45,112 nt of DNA, from contig JANJTQ010000281.1 of the NCBI GenBank assembly GCA_024711005.1, forward strand, positions 1-45,112, given 5' to 3'. This DNA is from Opitutaceae bacterium (GTDB taxonomy: Bacteria; Verrucomicrobiota; Verrucomicrobiia; Opitutales; Opitutaceae). How positions within the stretch are numbered: the stretch's first letter is position 1; each line of letters opens with the position of its first letter. Below are positions 16,105 through 24,207 of this stretch, piece by piece. A model generated the notes under the pieces. That model did no database searches. It was not told where the DNA came from and saw only the letters and a list, made by a program, of their open reading frames with translations. Both the position numbers and the translations under genes were made by a program.

Positions 16105-16418
16105 GTGGATGGTTATCCGGAGCGGCAAACCCGAAGCGGTCAACACGGACGTGGCGCGGTGGCACGATTCTCTCACCTGCGCAGAGACGCCATTGCGGAG
16201 CTGTCTCCAAAGACCGACGGAGTCGGGAGGCGGCGAGGTAATACGCTCCGGCCTCTCGTTAGATTCGGTGATACAGGCCAAACCGATGAAAACCATTCGC
16301 ATCACACCTTCGATGGCGGGATAACCGGGCGCAGGCGAAAACCGGTCTGGTGCACACCCGACTCGACGTCACCCGGCTCGCGCCAGATGCTTCGCACGTC
16401 TCTGTTCAATCTCCCATC
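16105..16418. other. Divergent intergenic region with no recognised element
   Basis: 314 bases between the DTW gene and the L,D-transpeptidase gene. Open frames from both genes extend into it (to 16305 on the minus strand and from 16350 on the plus strand) but neither extension is protein-like. I see no clear promoter box, hairpin or repeat. Confidence 0.5.
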
Positions 16419-17411
16419 GTGGCTCCTCCTCGCTTCACCCGATTCCTGCTCGTCCTCGCGCTTGTCCATGGCGCAGGCGCGTTGATCGCGCAACCGTCCC
16501 CGGCGTACCACGTTCCCTCCATCGAGTTTAAACCCATCGCCCCGCGCACCTATCCGCGTCCCGTGGAATCCGCGCTGGAAGCACAGATCGCCCTCGCCCG
16601 TCGTGGTCTCTCCTGTGGCCCCATCGATGGCATCGCCGGCGCCCAAACCGCCTCGGCGCTTCGCGCATTTCAACAATCAACCGGCCTCCGCGTCACCGGT
16701 TCGCTCGACGACGCCACTCGCGCTGCGCTCCTGCTCGACACCCCGCCGCTCATCCAGTTGGCGCTCACGGCCGAGAATTTTGAGCGCCTTCATCCCCTCG
16801 ATAAAACCTGGCTCGGCAAATCCCAACAGGCCGCCCTCGCCCACGAAACCATTCTCGAATTCGTCGCCGAACTCACCCACGCCAGCCCCCGGTTCATCCA
16901 GGCGCTCAATCCATCCACCGACTGGAACACGCTTGCCGCAGGCAGGCATCTCACCGTTCCCTCAATCGCGCTCGCGCCGTTCTCCTCCCAAGCCGCGCGC
17001 CTGGAAGTCCGCCTCGCGGAACACGTCCTTCAGGCATTCGATACCGGCGGCAAACTCCTCGCGCATTTCCCCGTGAGCATCGCCCGCAACGTCGAAAAAC
17101 GCCCCGTCGGCGAACTCCATGTCACCGTGGTGATCGCCGACCCCAACTACACCTTCAACCCCGAGACCTTTTCCGAATCCGCCGAAGCCCGTGAACTCGG
17201 TCGCAAGCTCATCCTCGCCCCCGGTCCCAACAACCCGGTGGGCGTCGCCTGGATCGGTCTGGATCGGCCGGGCTACGGTATTCACGGAACCCCTACGCCC
17301 GAGCACGTCGGTCGCACCGAGTCGCACGGCTGCTTCCGTCTCGCGAATTGGGATGCGCGAACCCTGCTCAACCTCGCTTGGACCGGACTCCCGGTGACCG
17401 TGCTGCCCTAA
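16419..17411 (+). CDS. L,D-transpeptidase with peptidoglycan-binding domain
   Basis: Periplasmic YkuD-fold enzyme that makes 3-3 crosslinks in peptidoglycan or anchors proteins to it; 330 residues from a GTG start. The GTG at 16419 gives a clean signal peptide (RFTRFLLVLALVHGAGALIAQ). The ATG at 16350 would add 23 unstructured residues before it. Residues ~50-115 are a PG_binding_1 domain (AQIALARRGLSCGPIDGIAG, ALRAFQQSTGL). A LysM-like segment follows (FIQALNPSTDWNTLAAGRHL), then the YkuD domain with HGTP and the catalytic SHGCFRL (Cys305). Phe replaces the usual Ile or Val after Cys. Single gene; followed by one copy of the 23-bp palindrome. Confidence 0.9.
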   Translation: MAPPRFTRFLLVLALVHGAGALIAQPSPAYHVPSIEFKPIAPRTYPRPVESALEAQIALARRGLSCGPIDGIAGAQTASALRAFQQSTGLRVTGSLDDATRAALLLDTPPLIQLALTAENFERLHPLDKTWLGKSQQAALAHETILEFVAELTHASPRFIQALNPSTDWNTLAAGRHLTVPSIALAPFSSQAARLEVRLAEHVLQAFDTGGKLLAHFPVSIARNVEKRPVGELHVTVVIADPNYTFNPETFSESAEARELGRKLILAPGPNNPVGVAWIGLDRPGYGIHGTPTPEHVGRTESHGCFRLANWDARTLLNLAWTGLPVTVLP

Positions 17412-17493
17412 AACGGACGGCATCCGTAAGCTCCTCCCACCGACGGCCGACCGCCAACCAAAGTCACCACGCGACCCGCTCCCGGCCCGGCAA

Positions 17494-17516
17494 AGAGTAA
17501 CCCAATAGGTTACTCT
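17494..17516. promoter_or_regulatory. 23-bp palindrome, site 1
   Basis: Perfect 9-bp arms AGAGTAACC and GGTTACTCT around CAATA. It lies downstream of both converging genes (the L,D-transpeptidase ending at 17411 and the HTH gene ending at 17644). There is no T-run on either side, so it is not an ordinary terminator. Confidence 0.8.
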
Positions 17517-17643
17517 GTGTGCGCCCGTCACCGGCTTGGGTTTGGCGATCCAAGCGAGCGTGGTGCGGTTCGTCGAACGTCGCGACCACGCTCGTCTCCA
17601 CCGTTCGATGTCTTGTGCGGGTATTTGCGGACCGGCGGATGTC

Positions 17644-18000
17644 TTATAGCGACAAGTCGCGATCGGCCTGTTTTTGCGCAAGCCAGTTCAGGATCTGCAG
17701 CAACGTCTCGGCCTCGGGCATGCGACTGCCGTTTTTGAGAAAATCGCTCAAGCGCTGCTTGGGGATGCCGAGAAACCGCGCGAGCCGAACCTTCGATCCG
17801 TACGGTGTCAGCTCGCTGCGCAGCAGGGCCGCGCACGCATTCCACATCGGCGTATCCGCTCCGGGCCTACGCGTAAGATACGACCCGCGCCGCCGGGGCT
17901 TCAGTTGTTTCCTTACCTCCTTCGCCCCCGCCTCCGCGGCATCCGCCAGCAATCCGCCCAAGTCCATCCAAAGTTTCAACCGAGGGTGTATAGGAACCAT
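17644..18000 (-). CDS. Small HTH (XRE/Cro-like) DNA-binding protein, predicted autoregulator
   Basis: Protein of 118 residues. The N-terminal ~60 residues are helical and basic (KQLKPRRRGS). The C-terminal part, about 70-108, has a Cro/XRE-like helix-turn-helix: SKVRLARFLGIPKQRLSDFL, then KNGSRMPEAETLLQILNWLA. There is no second domain for ligand binding or catalysis. A degenerate copy of the 23-bp palindrome lies at 18003-18025, three bases before the start codon; two perfect copies lie further upstream and one lies downstream of the gene. The protein is therefore probably the one that binds the palindromes and represses itself. The divergent secreted-protein gene shares the same control region. 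Family membership is visible; target and role are inferred. Confidence 0.8.
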   Translation of the reverse strand: MVPIHPRLKLWMDLGGLLADAAEAGAKEVRKQLKPRRRGSYLTRRPGADTPMWNACAALLRSELTPYGSKVRLARFLGIPKQRLSDFLKNGSRMPEAETLLQILNWLAQKQADRDLSL

Positions 18001-18002
18001 AG

Positions 18003-18025
18003 GAAGTCACCCAATAGGTTACAGA
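18003..18025. promoter_or_regulatory. 23-bp palindrome, site 2 (degenerate, over the HTH gene start)
   Basis: Right arm GGTTAC and spacer CAATA are conserved, but the left arm is altered (GAAGTCACC instead of AGAGTAACC) and the right end is ACAGA. It begins three bases from the HTH start codon, so bound protein would cover the ribosome-binding region or the early transcribed region. A weaker site at one's own gene is common in autoregulation. Confidence 0.7.
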
Positions 18026-18069
18026 ATCCCCGGACAAGCAGACTTTCTCCACCGAGTTGCAACCGGCAA

Positions 18070-18092
18070 AGAGTAACCCAATAGGTTACTCT
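18070..18092. promoter_or_regulatory. 23-bp palindrome, site 3
   Basis: Perfect arms AGAGTAACC and GGTTACTCT with spacer CAATA, same orientation as sites 1 and 2. It lies in the region between the divergent HTH gene and the secreted-protein gene; its centre is 67 bases from that of site 2. Confidence 0.8.
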
Positions 18093-18126
18093 CTCTTCCG
18101 CCCCAGGTTTCGTCCACCCGGACCCA

Positions 18127-18149
18127 AGAGTAACCTATTGGGTTACTCT
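18127..18149. promoter_or_regulatory. 23-bp palindrome, site 4 (inverted)
   Basis: Perfect arms with the spacer reversed (TATTG), so the whole site is turned relative to site 3; its centre is 57 bases from that of site 3. An AT-rich stretch (GATATTAAAAAAAGG) follows at 18164 and could hold the plus-strand promoter for the gene at 18248, which would place site 4 where a repressor or activator acts. Confidence 0.8.
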
Positions 18150-18247
18150 GGCTCGGGTGGTTGGATATTAAAAAAAGGTTATTGAAAAGCGGCGTGGCCG
18201 AAGACGCGACGTCGCCAACCGGGAAAAGTCTGTTTGGCATCGATGCC

Positions 18248-20011
18248 ATGTTGTTACCTTTGCGTCGTCGTCCGTCCTTCGTGTTCGTCGTTGCGCTTCC
18301 GGCGCTCGCTTTCGCGTTCACCTCGGCCGTCACCGCGTTCTCGCAACCGCCCGCAAATCCCGTCGCGTTTTCCTCCCTCGTCGCCGAATCCGTTCTCGAC
18401 CACGCAATCAAAGAGGCCATCGCCACGGGCAATGGAACGCGTCTAAACGAGCTCGCGCAGTTTCATCGCGAGCCTCGCACGGGGGCTGCCCATGCGGTGC
18501 TCAACACCACGCTTGCCCGCGCCTGGTTGTTCTTGGGCGACTCCGCTCTCGCCGTGACGTTCGCCCGGGCCGCGTACGCGGATTCAGCCGATCCCGTTCC
18601 TCGCTGGCTCGCCGCCGAACTGCTCTACGCCCGCGGCAACTGGCCCGCCGCCGACAAACTCGCTGTCGCTCTAAGAAACCGCGACGCGTCCAGTCCGATC
18701 ATTCCCTACCTCGAAGCCCGCAACATCCTCGCCCGCTTTGCCGACGTCGACGCCGGTTTCACCCAGCCGGCGATGATCGACGCCAAGCGCGACCTGCTCA
18801 CCGCCACCGCGGCCTGCACCTCCGTCGATGCCCGCGGCCATCCCGACTTCGATCCTCGTTTTCTCTCCCTCGGAATCGATGTCGGATTGTTCGATCTCAA
18901 CTACGAATCCGCCGCCTCCCACGCGGTGCAACTCACGGCCTTGCGTCCGCGTAACCTCTCACTCGCACGTCTCGCACTCGCGCTGGCCTTCGACTCGCCC
19001 GCGTCGCGCGACGACCTGCTCGCCGCCCTGCACGCTCGCGCCACCTTGCCTGCGGCCGAACTCGCGCGGTGGGAGTTGCATGCCCGCCTCATCGATCTCG
19101 CGCCGGAAAACCACCGCGCCTCCGCCTGGCTCACCCTCGCCGAGGTCGCCCAAGACGACCCGCACCTCGCGCCCGTCCATGTCCACTTCATCGCGCGCGC
19201 CGCCTCCTCGATGCCCAGGGACGACGACCGTTTCGCTTTGGTGGCAGACACGTACATGGATGCCGCCCTGCGCGCCCGTTCCGCGCCGCATGCGCGGGCC
19301 GCACTCCGGGTGCGCTTGCCCGATCCGGCCGACACGCCCGAGGTCCGCGAACGTCGCATCGACCTCGCCTCCCTCGCCACCCGGTACGACCTCGCCGCCT
19401 CGCTCGCGATTACCGAAGCCGCGTTGCACGCCGACGACTTCGACTGGCTGCTGCGCTACCGACCCATCGTCGCGCGCAGCCAATCCCACGGCGCCTACAT
19501 TCGGTATCTCCACACCCTGGAACGCAACCGCCCCGACGATCCCCGCGTGTTGATCGAACTCGCCCGGGTCCATGAACAACACACGATGCCCCGCGCGTTG
19601 ATCTACTATGATCGGGTGTTCGCCTTGACTCCGTCGAAGATCCGCCCCTCGGTGAAAGACTGGTTCGCCTACCGCAGCCTACTTCAAGCGGCCGCGCAAC
19701 GTGGTCAGCCCGACGATGCGCTCGAACAATTCGATGCCACCATTGAGCGCATCCACATCGCCGCGCCGGACGACGTGCCTGCCGCGCATTTTTACGCCGA
19801 TCTGCTGAACCGCCGCGCCCATCGTTCCCGGAAGCCCGCCGATTACGAGGCCGCCGAGGCGGCGAGAAAACACGCCATCGAACTCGATCCCGACGTCCGG
19901 GACCTCTTCCAAGGCGTGCGCGCGACGCCTTCAATCTGGATCGGGTTTAACCGCGTCTCCCTCCCATCGCCCGCCGGTCTGTTGGTGAGAAACCAGCGGT
20001 CTCTGCTGTGA
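18248..20011 (+). CDS. Predicted exported helical-repeat (TPR-like) protein
   Basis: Not assigned to a named family. From the ATG at 18248 the product is 587 residues with a basic N-terminus and hydrophobic signal (FVFVVALPALAFAFTSAVTAFS). The rest is rich in Ala, Leu and Arg with TPR-like helix pairs: AWLFLGDSALAVTFARAAYA, WLAAELLYARGNWPAADKLA, VLIELARVHEQHTMPRALIY and EAAEAARKHAIELDPD near the end. Such proteins are usually periplasmic scaffolds. The frame also opens at a TTG (18161), but that start has no signal peptide at its N-terminus. It diverges from the HTH gene, with palindrome sites 2-4 between them, so it may be that protein's target. Confidence 0.75.
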   Translation: MLLPLRRRPSFVFVVALPALAFAFTSAVTAFSQPPANPVAFSSLVAESVLDHAIKEAIATGNGTRLNELAQFHREPRTGAAHAVLNTTLARAWLFLGDSALAVTFARAAYADSADPVPRWLAAELLYARGNWPAADKLAVALRNRDASSPIIPYLEARNILARFADVDAGFTQPAMIDAKRDLLTATAACTSVDARGHPDFDPRFLSLGIDVGLFDLNYESAASHAVQLTALRPRNLSLARLALALAFDSPASRDDLLAALHARATLPAAELARWELHARLIDLAPENHRASAWLTLAEVAQDDPHLAPVHVHFIARAASSMPRDDDRFALVADTYMDAALRARSAPHARAALRVRLPDPADTPEVRERRIDLASLATRYDLAASLAITEAALHADDFDWLLRYRPIVARSQSHGAYIRYLHTLERNRPDDPRVLIELARVHEQHTMPRALIYYDRVFALTPSKIRPSVKDWFAYRSLLQAAAQRGQPDDALEQFDATIERIHIAAPDDVPAAHFYADLLNRRAHRSRKPADYEAAEAARKHAIELDPDVRDLFQGVRATPSIWIGFNRVSLPSPAGLLVRNQRSLL

Positions 20012-20025
20012 CAGACGCCGCGAAA

Positions 20026-20048
20026 GCATGGTGCACGGAACACCATGC
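20026..20048. terminator. Hairpin after the TPR-like gene
   Basis: Eight-base arms GCATGGTG (20026-20033) and CACCATGC (20041-20048) with a 7-base loop, 14 bases after the stop at 20011. There is no T-run, so it may be a weak or Rho-assisted terminator. It suggests that cydA is not in the same transcription unit. Confidence 0.5.
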
Positions 20049-20151
20049 CCAGTCTGAATAATGATGCGGCTCGCCCGTTCTACTACCCATCGCCGGCGCG
20101 TCGCCCCACGCTTGCGGAAAGACTCGAGCGAGCTTCCTTGAACTCCTCGTT

Positions 20152-21456
20152 ATGGATAACCTGATCGCCGCTCGCGCCACCATGGGTTTTTCCCTGGGGT
20201 TCCACATCATCTTTGCGGCGATCGGCATGGTGATGCCGCTCCTGATGTCGGCCGCCCACTACCTCTTTCTCAAAAAAAAGGACCCCGCCTACCTCGAACT
20301 CACCAAGATGTGGTTGAAGGGCGTCGCCATCTTCTTCGCGGTTGGCGCCGTCTCCGGCACCGTGTTGTCGTTCGAACTCGGATTGCTCTGGCCGGGGTTC
20401 ATGAAACACGCCGGCCCGATCATCGGCATGCCGTTCTCCTGGGAAGGCACCGCCTTCTTCCTCGAAGCGGTCGCCATCGGGCTTTTCCTCTACGGATGGA
20501 AACGGATGAAACCATGGGTGCATTGGTGCACCGGTCTCACGGTCGGCATTTCGGGATTCGTCTCCGGCATCTTTGTCGTCGCCGCCAACGGATGGATGAA
20601 CGCGCCCGCCGGCTTCGACTGGATCGACGGCGCCGCACACAACGTCGACCCGGTAAAAGCCATGTTCAACCGCGCCTGGCTGCACGAGACGATCCACATG
20701 CAACTCGCCGCCTTGCAGGCCGTGGGTTTCGCGGTGGCCGGCATTCATGCGTTCCTTTACCTCCGCGGACGAGCCCAGGCGCTCAATCTGAAAGCCATCA
20801 AGATCGCCCTCGTCTTCGGCGCGTCAGCCGCCATCGCCCAACCGTTCGCCGGCCACTTCGCCGGGCAGCGCGTGGCCGAACTCCAGCCGGCAAAGCTCGC
20901 CGCGCTCGAGGGACACTTCAAAACCGGTCCGCGCGCCCCTTTGTATATCGGCGGTATCCCCGATGAGGATACGCAGACGATGCGCTGGGGCATTCCCCTT
21001 CCCGGAATGTTGAGCTTCATCGCCTTCAACGACGTCGACGCCGTGGTCGCCGGGCTGGACCAGGTTCCCCGCGAAGACTGGCCGCACGTCGCGATCGTCC
21101 ATGTCTCGTTCCAAATCATGGTTGCGATCGGCATGGTCATGGCGCTCTCGGGCGTGTTGTTCTTCGTTTTCCTGAAACGCCGGATTTTCCCCCACTGGTA
21201 CCTGTGTCTGCTCGTGCTGTTTATTCCGCTGGGCATGATTGCCATCGAGGCGGGCTGGATCGTCACCGAAGTCGGCCGGCAACCTTGGATCATCCACGGC
21301 ATCATGCGCACGAAGGACGCGGTCACCCCGGTGCCCGGCATGGTGTATCACTTCTATCTCTTCCTCGTGCTCTACCTCCTGCTGTGGTGCGTCACGGGCT
21401 GGTTGTTCCATCGCCAGATCCAGGCGGTTCAGAAGAAATTCGAGGACGTGCCATGA
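20152..21456 (+). CDS. cydA: Cytochrome bd-type ubiquinol oxidase subunit I
   Basis: Haem-carrying subunit of the membrane quinol oxidase that reduces oxygen to water with high affinity. 434 residues, with about nine hydrophobic helices. Haem ligands fit the family: His18 (GFHIIF), His182 (LHETIHMQ) and Met323 (SFQIMVAIG). The GRQPW motif is at 375-379 and the proton-path acidic residues are in SFELGLLWPGF and WEGTAFFLEA. It is shorter than the ~520-residue Escherichia coli protein because the quinol-binding Q-loop is short, which is the CioA-like type and may be less cyanide-sensitive. It overlaps cydB by ATGA. Confidence 0.95.
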   Translation: MDNLIAARATMGFSLGFHIIFAAIGMVMPLLMSAAHYLFLKKKDPAYLELTKMWLKGVAIFFAVGAVSGTVLSFELGLLWPGFMKHAGPIIGMPFSWEGTAFFLEAVAIGLFLYGWKRMKPWVHWCTGLTVGISGFVSGIFVVAANGWMNAPAGFDWIDGAAHNVDPVKAMFNRAWLHETIHMQLAALQAVGFAVAGIHAFLYLRGRAQALNLKAIKIALVFGASAAIAQPFAGHFAGQRVAELQPAKLAALEGHFKTGPRAPLYIGGIPDEDTQTMRWGIPLPGMLSFIAFNDVDAVVAGLDQVPREDWPHVAIVHVSFQIMVAIGMVMALSGVLFFVFLKRRIFPHWYLCLLVLFIPLGMIAIEAGWIVTEVGRQPWIIHGIMRTKDAVTPVPGMVYHFYLFLVLYLLLWCVTGWLFHRQIQAVQKKFEDVP

Positions 21457-22469
21457 CCGACATCATTGTTTTTTTCATCGGTGCCTCGCTCCTGCTTTAC
21501 GTGCTGTTGGGCGGTTCCGACTACGGTGCGGGCATCATCGAACTGCTGCCCGCCGGGACGTTTCGCGAGAAGCAGAAACACGTGATCAACGAGGCGATGG
21601 GGCCGGTCTGGGAGGCCAACCACATGTGGCTGATTCTGATTGTGGTGATCCTCTTCGTCGCATTCCCGACGATCTTCACCACTCTAATGATCGCGCTGCA
21701 CCTGCCGATGCTGGCTCTGCTGGTGGGCATCGTCGTGCGAGGGACGGCGTTCACGTTTCGCCACTACGACGCGATCCAGGAGCCGCGTTCGCAACGCGCC
21801 TACACGCTGCTTTTTGGTGTATCCAGTTTATGGACCTCCTTCTGGCTCGGCATCATCGTCGCGAGCCTCAACCGCGGGACCATCAACCTTGAAGCGGCCA
21901 CTTTTTGGGATGCCTACATCGCGCCGTGGTGGGGCGTATATCCGCTTTCCGTGGGGCTGTTTGTCGCGAGCATTTTTGCGTTTCTCGCCGGCGTTTACCT
22001 GATCAGCGAGACGGATGACGCGGCGTTGCAGCGTCGCTTCACGCGCCATGCCGCGGTCTTCAACGCTTTGGTGATCGTCTCCGGCGGGCTGGTGTTTGCC
22101 GCTTCGTTTATCGAGCGCGAAAGCCTGCCCTCCCGGTTCTTTCGCACTCCCTCGACGATCGCGGCGATGGCGCTGGCCACGTTGCTCTTCGTGGTGCTGT
22201 GGAGGGTGATCCCCAAGCGCAACGCGCTGCTCACCCGCGTCGTGGCGGGCGGACAGGTCGCGTTGATCCTGCTGGGTTGGTGGCTGCTCTACGCGCCCGA
22301 TGCCGTCCACACCGTCCAAGGCCCGCTGAACTTTTACCAAGAGGCCGCCCCGCATGCGACGATGCTGCAACTGGTCATCGCCCTCCTCGTCGGCAGCCTC
22401 TTCATCTTCCCGAGCCTGTTTTTCCTGCTGCGGGTGTTTAAGTCGAAACAGCACCCGTCAGGAGACTGA
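21453..22469 (+). CDS. cydB: Cytochrome bd-type ubiquinol oxidase subunit II
   Basis: Partner subunit of the bd oxidase, 338 residues with about eight hydrophobic helices. The N-terminus MTDIIVFFIGASLLLYVLLGG with SDYGAGI is typical, as is GPVWEANHMWLI, the conserved W-E-x-N-H region. The start at 21453 is set by the ATGA overlap with the cydA stop. No cydX-like small subunit or cydCD assembly transporter is seen; 22470-22611 holds nothing recognisable, and the next gene is convergent. Confidence 0.95.
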   Translation: MTDIIVFFIGASLLLYVLLGGSDYGAGIIELLPAGTFREKQKHVINEAMGPVWEANHMWLILIVVILFVAFPTIFTTLMIALHLPMLALLVGIVVRGTAFTFRHYDAIQEPRSQRAYTLLFGVSSLWTSFWLGIIVASLNRGTINLEAATFWDAYIAPWWGVYPLSVGLFVASIFAFLAGVYLISETDDAALQRRFTRHAAVFNALVIVSGGLVFAASFIERESLPSRFFRTPSTIAAMALATLLFVVLWRVIPKRNALLTRVVAGGQVALILLGWWLLYAPDAVHTVQGPLNFYQEAAPHATMLQLVIALLVGSLFIFPSLFFLLRVFKSKQHPSGD

Positions 22470-22611
22470 CCGCCTGCGGTTGAGTGGTTACGGATTATGG
22501 CATTTCAAATAAAGCCGCGTGGCCCGAAATTCGCGAATCCCGGAGCACGCCCGGCACCGTTGCTACACACTGCACTGGGACGGCCATGATTTTTCGCGCA
22601 TCGCCACGGCC

Positions 22612-24207
22612 TCAGGGCGTGGCGTCGAGTTCGTGCATGACCCAGGCCCGGCGGAGTTCCTGCAACGTCTGAGCCTCAAAAAGCTCGCTCTCCTTGCGCT
22701 CGAGTTCGGTCACGTCCGGCCGACGCTCACGGAGGACCGCCTGTGCGGCGGCGAGCGTGTCCTGGCGGGCGATGTTAAGCACGAACTGCCGGAGCGTGCG
22801 GCCAAGATCGTTCCGCACGGCGCGAGGCAACTCGGCATTGAGAATGTCCTGGAGTTTCGAGACGTCCGAGTTGGCATCGAAGAGCGTCCCCAGATTCGCG
22901 GCGATGACGCGGCGGGCATTCGCCCCTCCTCCCATCTCCAACCCGATCCCGTTGACGTAGCCATCGAGAATCGGCTCGAAGGGCTTCACCAGCGCCGGCA
23001 GTTCCACGTCGACCACGGAAGGAAGCCAGCCGCTGACATTGGAGAAGGTGCTGTTGCCTTGCTTCGAGGTGATAAAGCGCAGGAAGTCGATGGCCTGTTC
23101 CGGGACGCGGGAGGCGCGGGTGAGACCGAAGGCGCCGCTGGTGGGCGTGTCGGCCTCGGACGAAAGACCATAGGTGCCGGCGCCAAAGCGCGGATGGTCC
23201 GGAAAGGGTTTGGGGAAGCGGAAGGCGCTCACTTCAAAAGGCGCGAGGGCCCGAAAACTGGGGGCGTCCCAACTGCCCGTGACAATCATGAGGGCGCGGC
23301 CTTGGACAAAATAGAACGTCGCATCATCCCGACTCGATTGAACGAACCCGGGTTGGGCGAAACGGCCGATCTGCCTGGCCAGATGAAGGCCGTTGACGAA
23401 GTCCGGTTCGTCGAGGGTCCATCGGCCCGTGACAAACTGCAGGGCGACTTCGGTGGCGTGGGGCTTGATCACCAAAATGTCGTCCAGACGCTGGGTGAGC
23501 CGCTGGGTCTGGCCTCCGATGAGCGAAGAGGCAAACCACGGCGTTCCGTAGTGGGAGCCGGCGATGGGCACGATGTTTTCGCCGGTGGCGGCGGCGTGAC
23601 GTTGGACACGTTCACAGATGTCCACGAATGCGTCATAGTCCTCGGGCGGAGGCGTGTCGCCGAGGATGCGTTTCCACTCGGTGACGTTGTAATACATGCG
23701 TGCCGTGAACATCGACAGCGGGACCCCATAGTATTCGAGCAGGTTGGCCTTGTAGCAGTCGCCGCCTGCGAGGCCGTCGACGAAGGTGTCGCGCCAGCGC
23801 AGATCGGCGATCGAGGTGCCGGCGTTGTAGGGATTCGGTTGCTCGACGTAGTCGGTGAGCGGGAGGAAAAACCGGGCGAGCGTCTCGTCGTCGGAGCCCT
23901 TGCCGATCTCGATCAAATCGGGAGCGGTGCCGCCGACGAGCTGGGTTCGCAGCCAGCTCGGAAAGATCCGCTCGGGAATGGGATTCTGCGCGATGCGGAC
24001 CCCGGGGTGCCCGCGTTCGTATTCTCGCGCAAGCGTGTCGATCGCGCTGCGAAGGCCCGACTCAAGTTGCCAGTGGGCGATGCGGATGACGACCTCGTTG
24101 GGATTCGACTCGGCACGATGCCGGCTGAAGACGCGAACAAGCGCGATGCCGAAGCAGATCAGCAGCAAGCTGAAGCCGACGAGTGGAAGAAGTTTTTCGC
24201 GCTTCAT
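22612..24207 (-). CDS. Membrane-anchored extracellular solute-binding protein, orphan
   Basis: Family 1 sugar-binding fold, 531 residues from the ATG at 24207. Residues 7-28 are a single hydrophobic helix (LLPLVGFSLLLICFGIALVRVF) with no lipobox, so it is probably a membrane anchor and not a cleaved signal. The core is typical: IRIAHWQLESG, TAPDLIEIG, YYNVTEWKRI, ALMIVTGSWDAPSF, AIDFLRFITSKQGN. After the usual end of the fold there is an ~80-residue charged helical tail (LGRTLRQFVLN to MHELDATP). No permease or ATPase follows: the next gene is cydB on the other strand. ATGA overlap with the helical-repeat gene couples it to that gene. It may serve a transporter elsewhere or act as a sugar sensor. 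Confidence 0.85.
   Translation of the reverse strand: MKREKLLPLVGFSLLLICFGIALVRVFSRHRAESNPNEVVIRIAHWQLESGLRSAIDTLAREYERGHPGVRIAQNPIPERIFPSWLRTQLVGGTAPDLIEIGKGSDDETLARFFLPLTDYVEQPNPYNAGTSIADLRWRDTFVDGLAGGDCYKANLLEYYGVPLSMFTARMYYNVTEWKRILGDTPPPEDYDAFVDICERVQRHAAATGENIVPIAGSHYGTPWFASSLIGGQTQRLTQRLDDILVIKPHATEVALQFVTGRWTLDEPDFVNGLHLARQIGRFAQPGFVQSSRDDATFYFVQGRALMIVTGSWDAPSFRALAPFEVSAFRFPKPFPDHPRFGAGTYGLSSEADTPTSGAFGLTRASRVPEQAIDFLRFITSKQGNSTFSNVSGWLPSVVDVELPALVKPFEPILDGYVNGIGLEMGGGANARRVIAANLGTLFDANSDVSKLQDILNAELPRAVRNDLGRTLRQFVLNIARQDTLAAAQAVLRERRPDVTELERKESELFEAQTLQELRRAWVMHELDATP

Noticed and set aside
15373-16305. DTW-domain protein as an rRNA or restriction enzyme because of its Cys cluster
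   Set aside because: The cluster together with LLLDGSWGEA and GEGQFSTVEAL fits the DTW aminocarboxypropyltransferases.
16350-16418. ATG at 16350 as start of the L,D-transpeptidase
   Set aside because: It adds 23 residues before a complete signal peptide; the GTG at 16419 fits better.
17494-17516. Palindrome site 1 as a terminator between converging genes
   Set aside because: No T-run on either strand, and the same sequence stands in a divergent promoter region.
17494-18149. The four 23-bp palindromes as a CRISPR array
   Set aside because: Spacing is irregular (about 509, 67 and 57 bases between centres), one copy is inverted, a gene lies between them and no cas gene is present.
18161-18247. 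TTG start at 18161 for the exported repeat protein
   Set aside because: It would place the signal peptide about 35 residues inside the protein. The ATG at 18248 gives a normal signal peptide.
20012-20151. TPR-like gene and cydAB as one operon
   Set aside because: 140-base gap with a hairpin right after the first stop; functional link is not evident.
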